Shown piece by piece: positions 17,487-26,952 of a stretch of 64,000 nucleotides of DNA. Source of the DNA: Pseudomonadales bacterium (GTDB taxonomy: Bacteria; Pseudomonadota; Gammaproteobacteria; Pseudomonadales; UBA5518); assembly GCA_024234165.1 (NCBI GenBank), contig JACKOP010000001.1, positions 186,001-250,000 of the forward strand, written 5' to 3'. The position numbers and the translations under genes are program-made. The notes beneath the pieces are model-generated. The model did not search any database. It was not told the origin of the DNA and saw nothing but the letters and a program-made list of their open reading frames with translations. Each line of letters opens with the position of its first letter. Positions within the stretch are counted from its first letter, which is position 1.

Positions 17487-19367
17487 ATGGCCATGAGTAG
17501 CAAGACCTACCCGCGTGCGGTTCTGGCGTTGCTGGTTGTCGGATTCCTTGCCTTCATGGCACTCGACACCCAATTGTTCGGCCGCATTCGTCTCGACCTG
17601 ACCGAGAACCGCATGTATTCGGTCTCGCCGGGGACGCGCGAGATCATTGCAGGAATTCGCGAACCGATTGACCTGTACCTGTTCTTTTCGGACCGCGCAA
17701 CCCGCGACATCGCACCGCTGCGCGCCCACGCGCAGCGCGTACGCGAGTTGCTGCAGGAGTACGCGCTGTTCGCAGACGGGCGTATCCGCCTGCACGTGAT
17801 CGATCCGGCTCCATTTTCCGAAGACGAGGACCGGGCAGCCCAGTTCGGGCTGCAGGCCGTGCCGCTCGGCAATGGCAGTGACGAGGTCTACTTCGGGCTC
17901 GCCGGCAGCAACGCCTGGGGCGAGCAGCAGGTGATTCCGTTCTTCCAGCCCGAGCGCGAAGAATTCCTCGAGTACGAACTCAGCAAGATGCTGGCCGCGC
18001 TGACGACGGTAAAAAAGCCGGTCATCGGTGTCGTTTCGGGTCTGCAGATCAACGGTGGCTTCGACACGATGAGCGGCCAGCCGACGCCGGCCTGGGTCGT
18101 CATGGAGCAACTGCAGCAGGGCTTCGATGTGCGCAACATCGCGTACACCGCGGATGCGATCGATCCCGACGTGACCACGCTGATGGTCGTGCATCCGGCC
18201 GGGCTGCCGCGCCCGCTTGCCTACGCGATCGACCAGTTCGTGCTGAAGGGCGGCAAGGCAATCGTGTACGTCGATCCGTATTGCGAATCCGCTCGCACCT
18301 CGGCGAATCCGCTGGAACAGGGGCCCGGCGAGACTTCGTCGAACCTGCCGGAGCTGTTTGCTGCCTGGGGTGTCGAATTTGCGAGCGACAAGGTCGTCGG
18401 TGATCCGGCCACTGCATTGCAGATCAGCACTGCAGCGGATCGTGCGCCGGTTGCGCATATCGCCTTTCTCGGTCTTGGACCGGACGACATCACCAAGGCC
18501 GACGCGGTGAGCGGTAGCCTGGAGTCGATCAATCTCGGAATGGCCGGTGCACTGGAACCCGCCACGGGCGCACACACGCAATTCGAACCGCTGCTGCAGA
18601 CGAGCGAACAGGCAGGCTTGCTCGATGCGGTGCAGGTGCAGATGACGAGTGATCCCCGAAAGCTCCTCGACGGATTCACCCCCGTGGGCAGACGTCTCAC
18701 GCTCGCCGCACGTATCAGTGGCCCGGTGAAATCCGCCTTTGATGGTCCACAGATCGAGGGACACGAGCACGTTGCCGAGGCTGCCGAGATCAACGTGATC
18801 GTGGTCGCCGATGCTGACCTTCTGGCGGACCGGTTCTGGGTCCAGGTGCAGGACTTCTTCGGGCAGAAGGTTGCGTCAGCGTGGGCCGATAACGGTGCGT
18901 TCGCGCACAATGCCATCGAGAATCTCTCGGGCAGCTCGGCGCTGATCGGCATCCGCAGCCGCGGTCGCTACACACGCCCATTCGAACTGGTGCAGCAGAT
19001 CCGCCGCAGTGCCGATGCGCGCTATCGCGAGAGCGCGGAATTGTTGCAACAGCGCCTCGACGAGACGGAACGCCAGCTGGGTGAACTGCAGCGCAGCACG
19101 CAGGAGAGCAACCAGCTGGTGCTGTCGGCCGAGCAGGAGCAGACACTGCTGCGCTTCCAGGACGAAAAGCTGAGGATCCGCAAGCAGCTGCGCGACGTAC
19201 GTCATCAGCTCGATCGTGACATCGAACGCCTCGGAACGCTGCTGAAGGTGCTGAACATCGTCGTGATGCCGTTGATGCTCACGCTGCTGCTCGTGCTGTG
19301 GCACCGGTGGCGTTTGCGCCGCGGCCTTGCGTTCACGCGCCACGAGAGGACGCGTTCATGCGGATGA
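17487..19367 (+). CDS. GldG-like ABC auxiliary protein (DUF7088/GldG ABC domain)
   Basis: A 626-aa protein anchored by an N-terminal helix (LALLVVGFLAFMALD) and a C-terminal helix (VLNIVVMPLMLTLLLVLW), with a large periplasmic region between. After the first helix comes the hallmark RIRLDLTENRMYSVSPGT, then an alpha/beta domain (IDLYLFFS...PVIGVVSGL). A coiled coil (about residues 510-590, rich in Glu/Gln/Arg) precedes the last helix. The frame is open much further upstream inside the permease gene, but the ATG at 17487 begins the conserved sequence. It overlaps the DUF4340 gene by 10 bp. Confidence 0.88.
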   Translation: MAMSSKTYPRAVLALLVVGFLAFMALDTQLFGRIRLDLTENRMYSVSPGTREIIAGIREPIDLYLFFSDRATRDIAPLRAHAQRVRELLQEYALFADGRIRLHVIDPAPFSEDEDRAAQFGLQAVPLGNGSDEVYFGLAGSNAWGEQQVIPFFQPEREEFLEYELSKMLAALTTVKKPVIGVVSGLQINGGFDTMSGQPTPAWVVMEQLQQGFDVRNIAYTADAIDPDVTTLMVVHPAGLPRPLAYAIDQFVLKGGKAIVYVDPYCESARTSANPLEQGPGETSSNLPELFAAWGVEFASDKVVGDPATALQISTAADRAPVAHIAFLGLGPDDITKADAVSGSLESINLGMAGALEPATGAHTQFEPLLQTSEQAGLLDAVQVQMTSDPRKLLDGFTPVGRRLTLAARISGPVKSAFDGPQIEGHEHVAEAAEINVIVVADADLLADRFWVQVQDFFGQKVASAWADNGAFAHNAIENLSGSSALIGIRSRGRYTRPFELVQQIRRSADARYRESAELLQQRLDETERQLGELQRSTQESNQLVLSAEQEQTLLRFQDEKLRIRKQLRDVRHQLDRDIERLGTLLKVLNIVVMPLMLTLLLVLWHRWRLRRGLAFTRHERTRSCG

Positions 19368-20476
19368 ACCAGAAGGGCAGGCTGGCGCTGGCGGCGGGTG
19401 TGGTTGCCGTGATGGTCGCGCTGGTGGCGATTTTCGGCTACCACGATCAGCGTGCCCCTGCATGGACAACGCAGGAACGCTGGCTGCCGGAGCTGGCGAC
19501 AAGGCTGGCGCAGGTGAACAAGGTGCGACTGCGCTCGGGTGCGAGTGTCGTCACGTTGGTGCGTGAAGGCGAACACTGGGGTGTCGAAGAACGCGACGGC
19601 TTTCCGGCCGCTTTCAGGCAATTGCAGACGCTGCTCGACGCACTCGCCAGTGGACGCCTGATCGAACGCAAGACTTCGCAGCCCCAGTATCTGGGGCGGC
19701 TCGGACTGGTCGACATCGAACGTCCCGACAGTGACGCAGTGCAGGTCGAGGTGTGGGCTGGCGACGACGAGCCGCTCGTACGTGTGCTGATCGGCAACAG
19801 CGGCGGGGCGCGCGGGGGACGTTTCGTGCGTGCAGCGAGCGAACAGCAGGCGTGGTTGATCGACACGGCACCACAGCCGCTCGCTGACCCCGCAGACTGG
19901 ATCGAACGCAAGCTGCTCGGTGTGGCGTTCACGCGCGTGGAGGCAGTCGAACGTGAACGCGGCGACCAGCGGGAATTCCTCGCCACGCGCAACGCCTCGG
20001 GAGACGACGCTTCGCTGAATGCGCAATCCCTGCCTGCGGGCAAGGCGCCGCGCTACATCAGCGTCTTCGACGCTGCTGCACGTTCGATTCTCACCATGGA
20101 ACCCGAAGATGTGCGCAAGGCAACCGAAGGCGATCACGCGGATGCGGTGCTGACACGCATCACGTGTTTCGACGGACTGCAGATCGAGGCTCGTGCACAC
20201 AAGGCCGCCGACGGCAACTGGATGACGCTCGCAGTGCGGGTCGATGCAGCCCGGGTGCCGCCGGATGCCCAGGACAGCGGCGCAAGGCCCGTGGCGGAGC
20301 CAACGCAGTCACCCCTTGCAGTGCGCGAGGAGGCCGCACGCCTGGCACGGCGTATCGATGGCTGGGCGTTCAAGGTCTCCGATTACGTCGTTGGCGAAGC
20401 GACGAAGCCGCTCGCCGACTACATCCAGGACGAAAAACCGGCAGCAAAGCCTGCTGATGGAGCACACAGCCGATGA
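19358..20476 (+). CDS. DUF4340 domain-containing protein
   Basis: A 372-aa protein with one N-terminal membrane helix (LALAAGVVAVMVALVAIFGY) and a periplasmic beta-rich DUF4340 repeat region (about residues 60-290; KVRLRSGASVVTLVREGEHWGV, then IERKTSQPQYLGRLGL). DUF4340 proteins regularly accompany GldA/F/G-type ABC systems, as here, and presumably form part of the same envelope complex. The molecular function is not known. The start overlaps the GldG-like gene, and the stop overlaps the start of ctaA (ATGA), so all five genes are translationally coupled. Confidence 0.85.
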   Translation: MRMNQKGRLALAAGVVAVMVALVAIFGYHDQRAPAWTTQERWLPELATRLAQVNKVRLRSGASVVTLVREGEHWGVEERDGFPAAFRQLQTLLDALASGRLIERKTSQPQYLGRLGLVDIERPDSDAVQVEVWAGDDEPLVRVLIGNSGGARGGRFVRAASEQQAWLIDTAPQPLADPADWIERKLLGVAFTRVEAVERERGDQREFLATRNASGDDASLNAQSLPAGKAPRYISVFDAAARSILTMEPEDVRKATEGDHADAVLTRITCFDGLQIEARAHKAADGNWMTLAVRVDAARVPPDAQDSGARPVAEPTQSPLAVREEAARLARRIDGWAFKVSDYVVGEATKPLADYIQDEKPAAKPADGAHSR

Positions 20477-21510
20477 ATCCTGATGATATTCGTGGTTCGC
20501 GTGAGGCAATCTTCGGCTGGATCTGGCTGCTGATCGCGATGGTATTCTCGATGGTGATCGTCGGCGGTGTGACCCGTCTGACCGGATCGGGACTGTCGAT
20601 CGTCGAGTGGGCGCCGATCATGGGTACGCTTCCGCCGCTCGGCGAGCAGGAGTGGATGCGCGCATTCGAACAGTACCAACAGTATCCGCAGTTTCGCGTC
20701 GATCACCCGGACATGACGCTTGCCGAGTTCAAGGGGATTTTCTTCTGGGAGTACGTACACCGGCTGCTCGGAAGGGCGATCGGTATGGTGTTCCTGCTGC
20801 CGTTCCTGTGGTTCTGGGCACGTGGCTGTCTGTCTGTGCGCCTGCGCTGGGCGTTGCTCGGCGCGTTGCTGCTCGGCGGGATGCAGGGAGCGATGGGCTG
20901 GTTCATGGTAAAAAGCGGCCTGGTCGATGAGCCACGGGTCAGTCACTACCGTCTGGCGGCGCATCTGGGCATTGCGTTCCTCATCATGTGCTACCTGTTC
21001 TGGCTGCAGCTGGTGCTGCGTACGACGGGTCGCGAAACACGGGTTGGCAGCGCACCGCGCGGAGTCGTGCCGGCGATCGGGATCGTGCTGGTGCTGCAGA
21101 TCGTCTACGGTGCCTTTGTCGCTGGGCTGCGTGCTGGCTGGGGCTACAACACCTTTCCGATGATGGGAGATCGCTGGGTCGCCACGGCGGTGATGGCGAT
21201 GGAGCCACGGTGGCTGAACCTGTTCGAGAGCGCCGCGACCGTGCAGTTCGTACACCGCTGGCTCGGCACCGTTCTGCTGGCGCTGGTCATCGGGTTCTGG
21301 CTGCATGTGCGTGCCGGGCGCTATTCGCTCACGCAGCGTCAGAGCGCGGCGGCGTTGATGCTGCTCGTGCTGACGCAGTACCTGCTCGGGGTCTATACCC
21401 TGCTGAAGGTCGTGCCGCTGCTGCCTGCGGTGATGCACCAGGGCTGTGCGAGTCTGGTGCTCATCGCCTGCGTGTGGGTGTTCCATACGTTTCGTCGCCG
21501 GACTGCCTGA
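20473..21510 (+). CDS. ctaA: Heme A synthase (CtaA/COX15)
   Basis: A 345-aa inner-membrane enzyme that oxidises heme O to heme A for cytochrome aa3-type oxidases. It has eight predicted helices. Heme-ligand histidines are seen in FFWEYVHRLLGR, SHYRLAAHLG, FVHRWLGT and MHQGCAS. The early motif GGVTRLTGSGLSIVEW and GWGYNTFPMMG are diagnostic of the COX15 family. It is the last gene of the GldA-F-G/DUF4340 operon, with a 4-bp overlap, an unusual position since ctaA normally lies with cox genes. Confidence 0.95.
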   Translation: MNPDDIRGSREAIFGWIWLLIAMVFSMVIVGGVTRLTGSGLSIVEWAPIMGTLPPLGEQEWMRAFEQYQQYPQFRVDHPDMTLAEFKGIFFWEYVHRLLGRAIGMVFLLPFLWFWARGCLSVRLRWALLGALLLGGMQGAMGWFMVKSGLVDEPRVSHYRLAAHLGIAFLIMCYLFWLQLVLRTTGRETRVGSAPRGVVPAIGIVLVLQIVYGAFVAGLRAGWGYNTFPMMGDRWVATAVMAMEPRWLNLFESAATVQFVHRWLGTVLLALVIGFWLHVRAGRYSLTQRQSAAALMLLVLTQYLLGVYTLLKVVPLLPAVMHQGCASLVLIACVWVFHTFRRRTA

Positions 21511-21582
21511 CTGCGCAGCGGAAATCGTCACGCCGCGCACGAACATGGGCTGATTCGCCAGGATTTGCTGCAGGCGCCTCGA

Positions 21583-22779
21583 TCATTCGTCGCGCAGCGC
21601 CTCGATAGGGTCCTGGTTGGCGGCATTCAACGCCGGAGCGATCCCGGCGATCAACCCGATCCCGCAGCTCAGCCCGAGCGAAAGCAGTACATACAGCGGT
21701 TCGACGGCTATCGGCAGGCCTGGTATGGCAGCGCGCGCCAGCGCAACCAGAACCAGCACGGCAAGCAACCCGAGCACGCCGCCGAGCACGGCGATCAGCA
21801 CCGCCTCGCCAAGAAAAAGCAGCGTGATCTGGCGACGCAATGCACCGAGCGCGCGCAACAGGCCGATTTCCGCGATGCGCTCACCCAGGGCGGTATTCAT
21901 GATCGTGAGCACGCCGACACCACCGACGATCAGTGCGACACCGCCGATTGCCGCTATCGCGAAGCGCAGCACGCCGAGGATCTTGTCCAGGCTCGCCAGC
22001 ATGTCTTCCTGCGTGAAGATCGTGAAGTCCTCCTCACCGTGGCGTTCGCGCAGATGGTTGCGGATCCGTTCCGCGATCAGGGCGGATGTGGTGGATGCAC
22101 GAAACACCACGTCGATTTCCATCAGACCGTCGCGGTTGAACATTGTCTGCCCGAGGTCGACCGGGATGTAGATCGCGTCATCGAGATCGAAACCGAGCAG
22201 ACGCCCCTTGCTTTCCATGACACCGATGACCTGGAAGCGACTGCCACCGACACGAACGAAGGCGCCCAGCGCGCTGCGTCCCTGGAACAACTCCTGGCGA
22301 ACGCGCGAACCGAGCACAACGAAGTAGCGCGAACTGCGCAGTCCGCTGTCCGGCAGGAACCGTCCCTGCGCGACGCGAAAATGCCACGTGAGCGGCAGGT
22401 CGGATCCAACTGCGTAGACATCGGTATCACGCTGGAAACGCCCGGCTTCGATCTTCGCTGTACCGGCGATCATCGGCACGACCGCCTCGACGTGCGCCAG
22501 CATGCGCAGCGAGGCCGCATCGGCGAGCGACAGCGGGCGTATCGTGGAGAGCAGTCCTGAGCCACCCATCGTCTCGCTGCGCCCCGGTGTCACCGTCACG
22601 ATGCGCGTACCGAACTGGGAAAAGCTGTCGAGCAGATAGAGCCGGACGCCCTGACCGATCGAGGTCAACAGCGTTACCGCGCAGATTCCGACGGCGATGC
22701 CGGTGGCGGTGAGCAGGGTGCGTGATGGACTGGCCCGCAGCGCACGCAGGATCCAGCCCAGCGCATCTGCGGCACGCAC
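21583..22779 (-). CDS. MacB-like ABC transporter permease (second)
   Basis: A 398-aa permease of the MacB/FtsX superfamily. The N-terminal helix is followed by ARTLLTATGIAVGICAVTLLTSIGQG, then a periplasmic MacB-core domain of about 220 residues and three C-terminal helices starting IGGVALIVGGVGVLTIMNTALGER, with the usual EIGLLRALGA motif. It lies 3 bp downstream of a second permease gene, so the exporter is likely a heterodimer. The operon order is adaptor, ATPase, permease, permease. The cargo is unknown. Confidence 0.92.
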   Translation of the reverse strand: MRAADALGWILRALRASPSRTLLTATGIAVGICAVTLLTSIGQGVRLYLLDSFSQFGTRIVTVTPGRSETMGGSGLLSTIRPLSLADAASLRMLAHVEAVVPMIAGTAKIEAGRFQRDTDVYAVGSDLPLTWHFRVAQGRFLPDSGLRSSRYFVVLGSRVRQELFQGRSALGAFVRVGGSRFQVIGVMESKGRLLGFDLDDAIYIPVDLGQTMFNRDGLMEIDVVFRASTTSALIAERIRNHLRERHGEEDFTIFTQEDMLASLDKILGVLRFAIAAIGGVALIVGGVGVLTIMNTALGERIAEIGLLRALGALRRQITLLFLGEAVLIAVLGGVLGLLAVLVLVALARAAIPGLPIAVEPLYVLLSLGLSCGIGLIAGIAPALNAANQDPIEALRDE

Positions 22780-22782
22780 GAC

Positions 22783-23991
22783 TCAACGCCCGCCCAGTGC
22801 CAGCACGGGCTCGAGCGCTGCGGCACGCCTGGCTGGCAGCCACGCAAACAGCAGTGCAGAACTCAGTGCGAACGCTGCGGCGGCGAGCGTGGCCCACACC
22901 GGCACATGGAAAGGTATCTCGGGGTAGACGAGGCAGAGCAGTGCCGTGGCCGCATAGCCGACGGTGGAGCCGAGCAGCACGCCTGCGGCAGCCAACAACC
23001 CCGCTTCCGCAAGAAACAACGTGCGCACCTGCGCCGCCGGAGCACCGAGTGCCTTCAAGAGTCCGATTTCAGCGGTGCGCTGGCGTACGGATATGAGCAT
23101 CAGGTTCATCACCAGAATCCCTGCAACGACAAGACTGACCGCAGCAATACCAGCGATCGCGAGCGTCAGCATGCGCAGGATGCCGTCGAAAGTGCTGATC
23201 ATCGCATCGGGGCTGACTACAGTGACATCTTCGTTGCCATCGTGCAGTGCGCTCATCCGCACCAGCAGATCGCGTTTCACATTCTCCACATCCGCTCCCG
23301 GGCGTACGCGCAGCATGACGCGAAACAGCGCCTGGGTATCGAACAGTGTCTGTGCCGATGCAACCGGTATGAAAATGGATTCGCTGAGATCCATGCCAAA
23401 GGAATCACCCCGTCCCTCGAGCACACCGATCACACGGAATCGGTAACCGCGCATGCGTACCCACTCGCCGATCGCCGAACGCGAGCCGAACAACTCGCGC
23501 TCGATCGTGCTTCCGATCACCGCGACCGGACTGCCAAGCGTGAGGTCGAGCACGGGCAGTGCATGGCCGCGAGCGATGGCGAGGTGACGCATCGGGAAGA
23601 AATCCGCGTTGCTGCCGATGATCACGGCTTCGCGGGCGCGATTGCCGAACGAGACTTCCGCATTGCCGATGACCAGCGGTGCGATCGCGTCGAATCCGTG
23701 CACCGTACGCGCGACCACGGTCAGGTCGCTGAGCGTGATCTCGCGCGTGGTCACCCCGGTGACCGGCGGAAGTCCGCCGGTGGTGCTCTTGCGACCGGGA
23801 AACATCACGACGATGTCCTTGCCTATGAATTCGAACTCGCGCATCACATAACCGCGGGCGCCCTCGCCGAGGGCAATCAGCACCAGTACGGCAGCAACAC
23901 CGATGCCGACCGACAGCAACAGCATGAAGCTGCGAAAGCGCTGCCGGCGCAGGACCAGCAGCGTGAAGCCGACCAGATCAAGCGTGCGCAT
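22783..23991 (-). CDS. MacB-like ABC transporter permease (first)
   Basis: A 402-aa MacB/FtsX-type permease with helix 1 (FRSFMLLLSVGIGVAAVLVLIALGEGA), a periplasmic core and a C-terminal three-helix bundle containing RTAEIGLLKALGAPAAQVRTLFL. The frame is open from 24078, but the ATG at 23991 starts the conserved protein and overlaps the end of the ATPase gene by 14 bp. It pairs with the adjacent permease and the MacB/LolD-type ATPase upstream. Confidence 0.92.
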   Translation of the reverse strand: MRTLDLVGFTLLVLRRQRFRSFMLLLSVGIGVAAVLVLIALGEGARGYVMREFEFIGKDIVVMFPGRKSTTGGLPPVTGVTTREITLSDLTVVARTVHGFDAIAPLVIGNAEVSFGNRAREAVIIGSNADFFPMRHLAIARGHALPVLDLTLGSPVAVIGSTIERELFGSRSAIGEWVRMRGYRFRVIGVLEGRGDSFGMDLSESIFIPVASAQTLFDTQALFRVMLRVRPGADVENVKRDLLVRMSALHDGNEDVTVVSPDAMISTFDGILRMLTLAIAGIAAVSLVVAGILVMNLMLISVRQRTAEIGLLKALGAPAAQVRTLFLAEAGLLAAAGVLLGSTVGYAATALLCLVYPEIPFHVPVWATLAAAAFALSSALLFAWLPARRAAALEPVLALGGR

Positions 23992-24673
23992 CGATGGTTC
24001 CAGCCACGATATCGCTGCTGATCGCGCCGTCGCACATGCCGAGAAGCCGACGCGCGCGCTTGCCAAGCGCAAGGTCATGCGTGACGACCATCAGCGTGAT
24101 GCCGTCGTGGTTGAGTTCCTCCAGCAACGCCACGACCTCCGCACCACTGCGCGTGTCGAGATTTCCGGTCGGCTCGTCTGCAAGCAGCAATTCCGGCTTC
24201 ATCACGATGCTGCGTCCGATTGCAACGCGCTGGCGCTGTCCCCCGGAAAGCTGGCCAGGTTGATGGTGGGCACGATCACCGAGCCCCAGACGTTCGAGTA
24301 CCGCATCGACCGCAACTCGTCGCTCCCGCCCCGGGATGCCTGCGAGCAGCAGCGGCAGCTCGATGTTTTCACGGGCGCTGAGCCGGGGAATCAAATGATA
24401 GGACTGGAAAACGAAACCGATGTGGTCGCGGCGCAGCCGTGCACGCGCCTCTTCCCCGAGCATGCTCGTCGCGATGCCGTCCAACAGGTACTCGCCGCGA
24501 TCAGGACGATCGAGCAGGCCCAGTACGTTCAGCAGCGTCGACTTGCCGGAGCCGGACGGCCCCATCACCGTGATGTATTCGCCGCGCCCGATCGTGAGCG
24601 TCACGTCGCGCAGCGCATTGACTTCGCTGTCACCGACACGAAACGTGCGGCAGATTGCGTGCAGCTCAATCAT
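23978..24673 (-). CDS. MacB/LolD-type ABC transporter ATPase
   Basis: A 231-aa ATPase with Walker A GPSGSGKST (38-46), the Q-loop FQSYHLIPRLSARENIELPL, signature LSGGQRQR and Walker B LLADEPTGNLD, characteristic of the MacB/LolD/FtsE branch that drives periplasm-to-outside or envelope transport. It overlaps the adaptor gene by 8 bp and the first permease by 14 bp, showing tight translational coupling. Confidence 0.94.
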   Translation of the reverse strand: MIELHAICRTFRVGDSEVNALRDVTLTIGRGEYITVMGPSGSGKSTLLNVLGLLDRPDRGEYLLDGIATSMLGEEARARLRRDHIGFVFQSYHLIPRLSARENIELPLLLAGIPGRERRVAVDAVLERLGLGDRAHHQPGQLSGGQRQRVAIGRSIVMKPELLLADEPTGNLDTRSGAEVVALLEELNHDGITLMVVTHDLALGKRARRLLGMCDGAISSDIVAGTIDAHA

Positions 24674-25805
24674 CGGCAGCCGTCACCAGCAACCCGTCTT
24701 CCAGCTTCTCCTGATCGAGCGAAACAACGATGCGATCACCGATCTGCAGCCCGTCGACGATTTCGGTGAAGTTCCAGTTGCGGATGCCGGTACGCACGGA
24801 AACGCGAGAGATGCGCCCACGGGATGCGTCGAGTCGCCAGACCGTATCGTTGTCCATCAGCGCTTCGGTCGGGATGCGCAGCACGTCGTGATGCATTTCG
24901 AGCAGCAAGTCGATATCTGCGCTGTAACCGACCAGCAGGTGTTCGCGATCTGCGGGCTCGCTGAACAGTACGTCGACGTCGACCGTACGCGCCTGTTTTT
25001 CAACCTCGCGCACGAAGGGCGCTATGCGATCCAGGCGACCTTCGAAATGACGACCGCCGAATGCATCGAGCGTGATGCGCGCGCGCAGCCCCGTCTGCAG
25101 GCGGCCGGCATCGACTTCGTCGATCGGTGCTCGCACGTACAGGCAGGAGTAATCGATCAGATCGACTGCCGGTGGCATGGGGATTCCAGGCGGAGAAGGG
25201 GTCACATACTCACCGACTTCGCCGTTGATCTCGGCGATGATGCCCGCAAACGGCGCATGCAGGCGTGTCTGTGCCAGCAAGGCACGGTTCATTTCCAGAC
25301 TGGCAGCGGCGATGCGCTGCTCGTCGTGTGCCGCACGGCACGCGAATGCAGACGAACGCGCCCGCGTTAGTGCGTTTTCGGCAGCCTCCAGCGCAGCCAA
25401 TCCGCGATCGTGCAGCGCCTGGACGCGTTTGGCCTCGCGCTCGGAATTGTCCGCCTCGATGCATTGCTGCTCACGCCGGTTGGTGGCTGCCGCAAGCTGT
25501 GCTTGCGCCTGTGCGGTCATCGCCTTGCGGTCGTCGTTCCACAATTCGAGCAGCAGTTGGCCGGCGGCAACTTCCTGCCCTTCATGCACGTGCAGTGTTT
25601 CGACGCGCCCACCGCCTGGCATCGAAAGTGCCGCGCGACGGCAGGCCTTTATGGTTCCTGCCCGCGTGTTGGTGACGGTGAGTTCGACGTCGCCTCGCCC
25701 GACTTCCTCGAGCCGCACCGTCACCGGAACTTCGCGCATCGCATACCAGGCAACGACGAATCCGCACACGGCGATGACCAGCAGCAGGAGAAGACGTTTC
25801 TTCAT
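24666..25805 (-). CDS. HlyD-family periplasmic adaptor of the MacB-like exporter
   Basis: A 379-aa membrane-fusion protein with one N-terminal helix (RLLLLLVIAVCGFVVAWYA), lipoyl-like halves (GGGRVETLHVHEGQEVAAGQ and LHAPFAGIIAEINGEVGEYV) around a coiled-coil hairpin (about residues 90-180), a beta-barrel and a C-terminal domain. The ATG at 25805 puts the helix at the N terminus; the ATG at 25862 would add an improbable leader. It is the first gene of a four-gene exporter operon. The TolC-family gene at 26953-28482 is close but is more likely LapE. Confidence 0.9.
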   Translation of the reverse strand: MKKRLLLLLVIAVCGFVVAWYAMREVPVTVRLEEVGRGDVELTVTNTRAGTIKACRRAALSMPGGGRVETLHVHEGQEVAAGQLLLELWNDDRKAMTAQAQAQLAAATNRREQQCIEADNSEREAKRVQALHDRGLAALEAAENALTRARSSAFACRAAHDEQRIAAASLEMNRALLAQTRLHAPFAGIIAEINGEVGEYVTPSPPGIPMPPAVDLIDYSCLYVRAPIDEVDAGRLQTGLRARITLDAFGGRHFEGRLDRIAPFVREVEKQARTVDVDVLFSEPADREHLLVGYSADIDLLLEMHHDVLRIPTEALMDNDTVWRLDASRGRISRVSVRTGIRNWNFTEIVDGLQIGDRIVVSLDQEKLEDGLLVTAADD

Positions 25806-25903
25806 TGATCGGCTTACCAGAAGCGGAAATGCCGGCAGAGGGCCGGCGCGATTATGGCACAATGAATTTGCAGCATTCGTTGCGCAAATAAGGGCTTTCG
25901 CCG

Positions 25904-26905
25904 ATGAACGACCAGCAAGCGACGATGCGCTGCATCGAGATCACTTCCCCCGGTGGTCCGGACGTACTGCAGGAACGACGCACAGCCGTTCCGGTACCTG
26001 CGGACGGGGAGGTGCTGATCCGGGTCGTTTGTGCCGGCATCAACCGTCCCGACGTGTTGCAGCGCCTGGGGCTGTATCCTGCGCCACCTGGTGCATCCGC
26101 CATACCTGGACTCGAGGTGGCGGGGGAAATCGTCGCGATCGGAAGGGACTGTGATCGCTGGCACGTGGGTCAGCACGTGTGCGCGTTGCTGAACGGAGGA
26201 GGTTATGCGGAGTACGCGGCCGTGGCGCAACGGCAATGCCTGCCGTTGCCGCGAGGCCTCTCGTTTGCCGAGGCCGCGGCGTTGCCCGAGACCACGCTGA
26301 CCGTCTGGCACAACGTGTTCCAGCGTGCAGGACTGCGACGTGGCGAGCTGCTGCTGGTACACGGCGGGACGAGTGGTATCGGCAGCATCGCGATCCAGAT
26401 CGCCAACGCACAGGGAGCTCGCGTCATCGCCACTGCCGGCAGCGCAGAGAAATGCCGTGCCTGTCTCGAACTGGGCGCGGAATTGAGCGTGAACCATCGC
26501 GATGAGGATTTCGTCGAACAGACGTTGGGCCACAGCAATGGACGTGGCGCCGATGTGATTCTCGACATGGTTGGCGGCGATTATGTGCAGCGCAATATCC
26601 GTGCTGCGGCCGAGGAGGGGCGCATCGTGCAGATCGCATTTCTGCGCGGCGCGAAGACTGCAGTCGACCTGATGCCGCTGATGCTGAAGCGACTCACACT
26701 CACGGGTTCGACGTTGCGATCCCGTTCGGCGGAATTCAAGGCCGCGCTGACGCGCAGCGTCGAGCAGCACGTGTGGCCACTGATCGAATCACGGCGGGTA
26801 CAACCACGCATCGATACCGTGTATGCACTGGCAGATGCTGCCCTGGCGCACAGACACATGGAGTCCGGAACGCACATCGGCAAGCTCGTACTGCAGGTCG
26901 GCTGA
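25904..26905 (+). CDS. NAD(P)H:quinone oxidoreductase, zeta-crystallin/PIG3 family
   Basis: A 333-aa medium-chain dehydrogenase/reductase without the catalytic zinc. A GroES-like N-terminal half (GEVLIRVVCAGINRPDVLQRLG, YPAPPGASAIPGLEVAGEI) is followed by the nucleotide-binding Rossmann motif LVHGGTSGIGSIAIQIA and later GADVILDMVGGDY. This matches the TP53I3/PIG3-like quinone reductase branch. It is transcribed divergently from the HlyD-type adaptor with about 100 bp between the starts. A detoxification or redox role is likely; the substrate is unknown. Confidence 0.9.
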   Translation: MNDQQATMRCIEITSPGGPDVLQERRTAVPVPADGEVLIRVVCAGINRPDVLQRLGLYPAPPGASAIPGLEVAGEIVAIGRDCDRWHVGQHVCALLNGGGYAEYAAVAQRQCLPLPRGLSFAEAAALPETTLTVWHNVFQRAGLRRGELLLVHGGTSGIGSIAIQIANAQGARVIATAGSAEKCRACLELGAELSVNHRDEDFVEQTLGHSNGRGADVILDMVGGDYVQRNIRAAAEEGRIVQIAFLRGAKTAVDLMPLMLKRLTLTGSTLRSRSAEFKAALTRSVEQHVWPLIESRRVQPRIDTVYALADAALAHRHMESGTHIGKLVLQVG

Positions 26906-26952
26906 AGGCCGCCGGTGCGCTCCCGCCGTTGCAACCCGCCAACTCCGGCGGT

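Noticed and set aside
17151..18770. A 539-aa minus-strand frame antisense to the GldG-like gene
   Set aside because: It has no recognisable domain, and the plus strand encodes a conserved, coupled operon.
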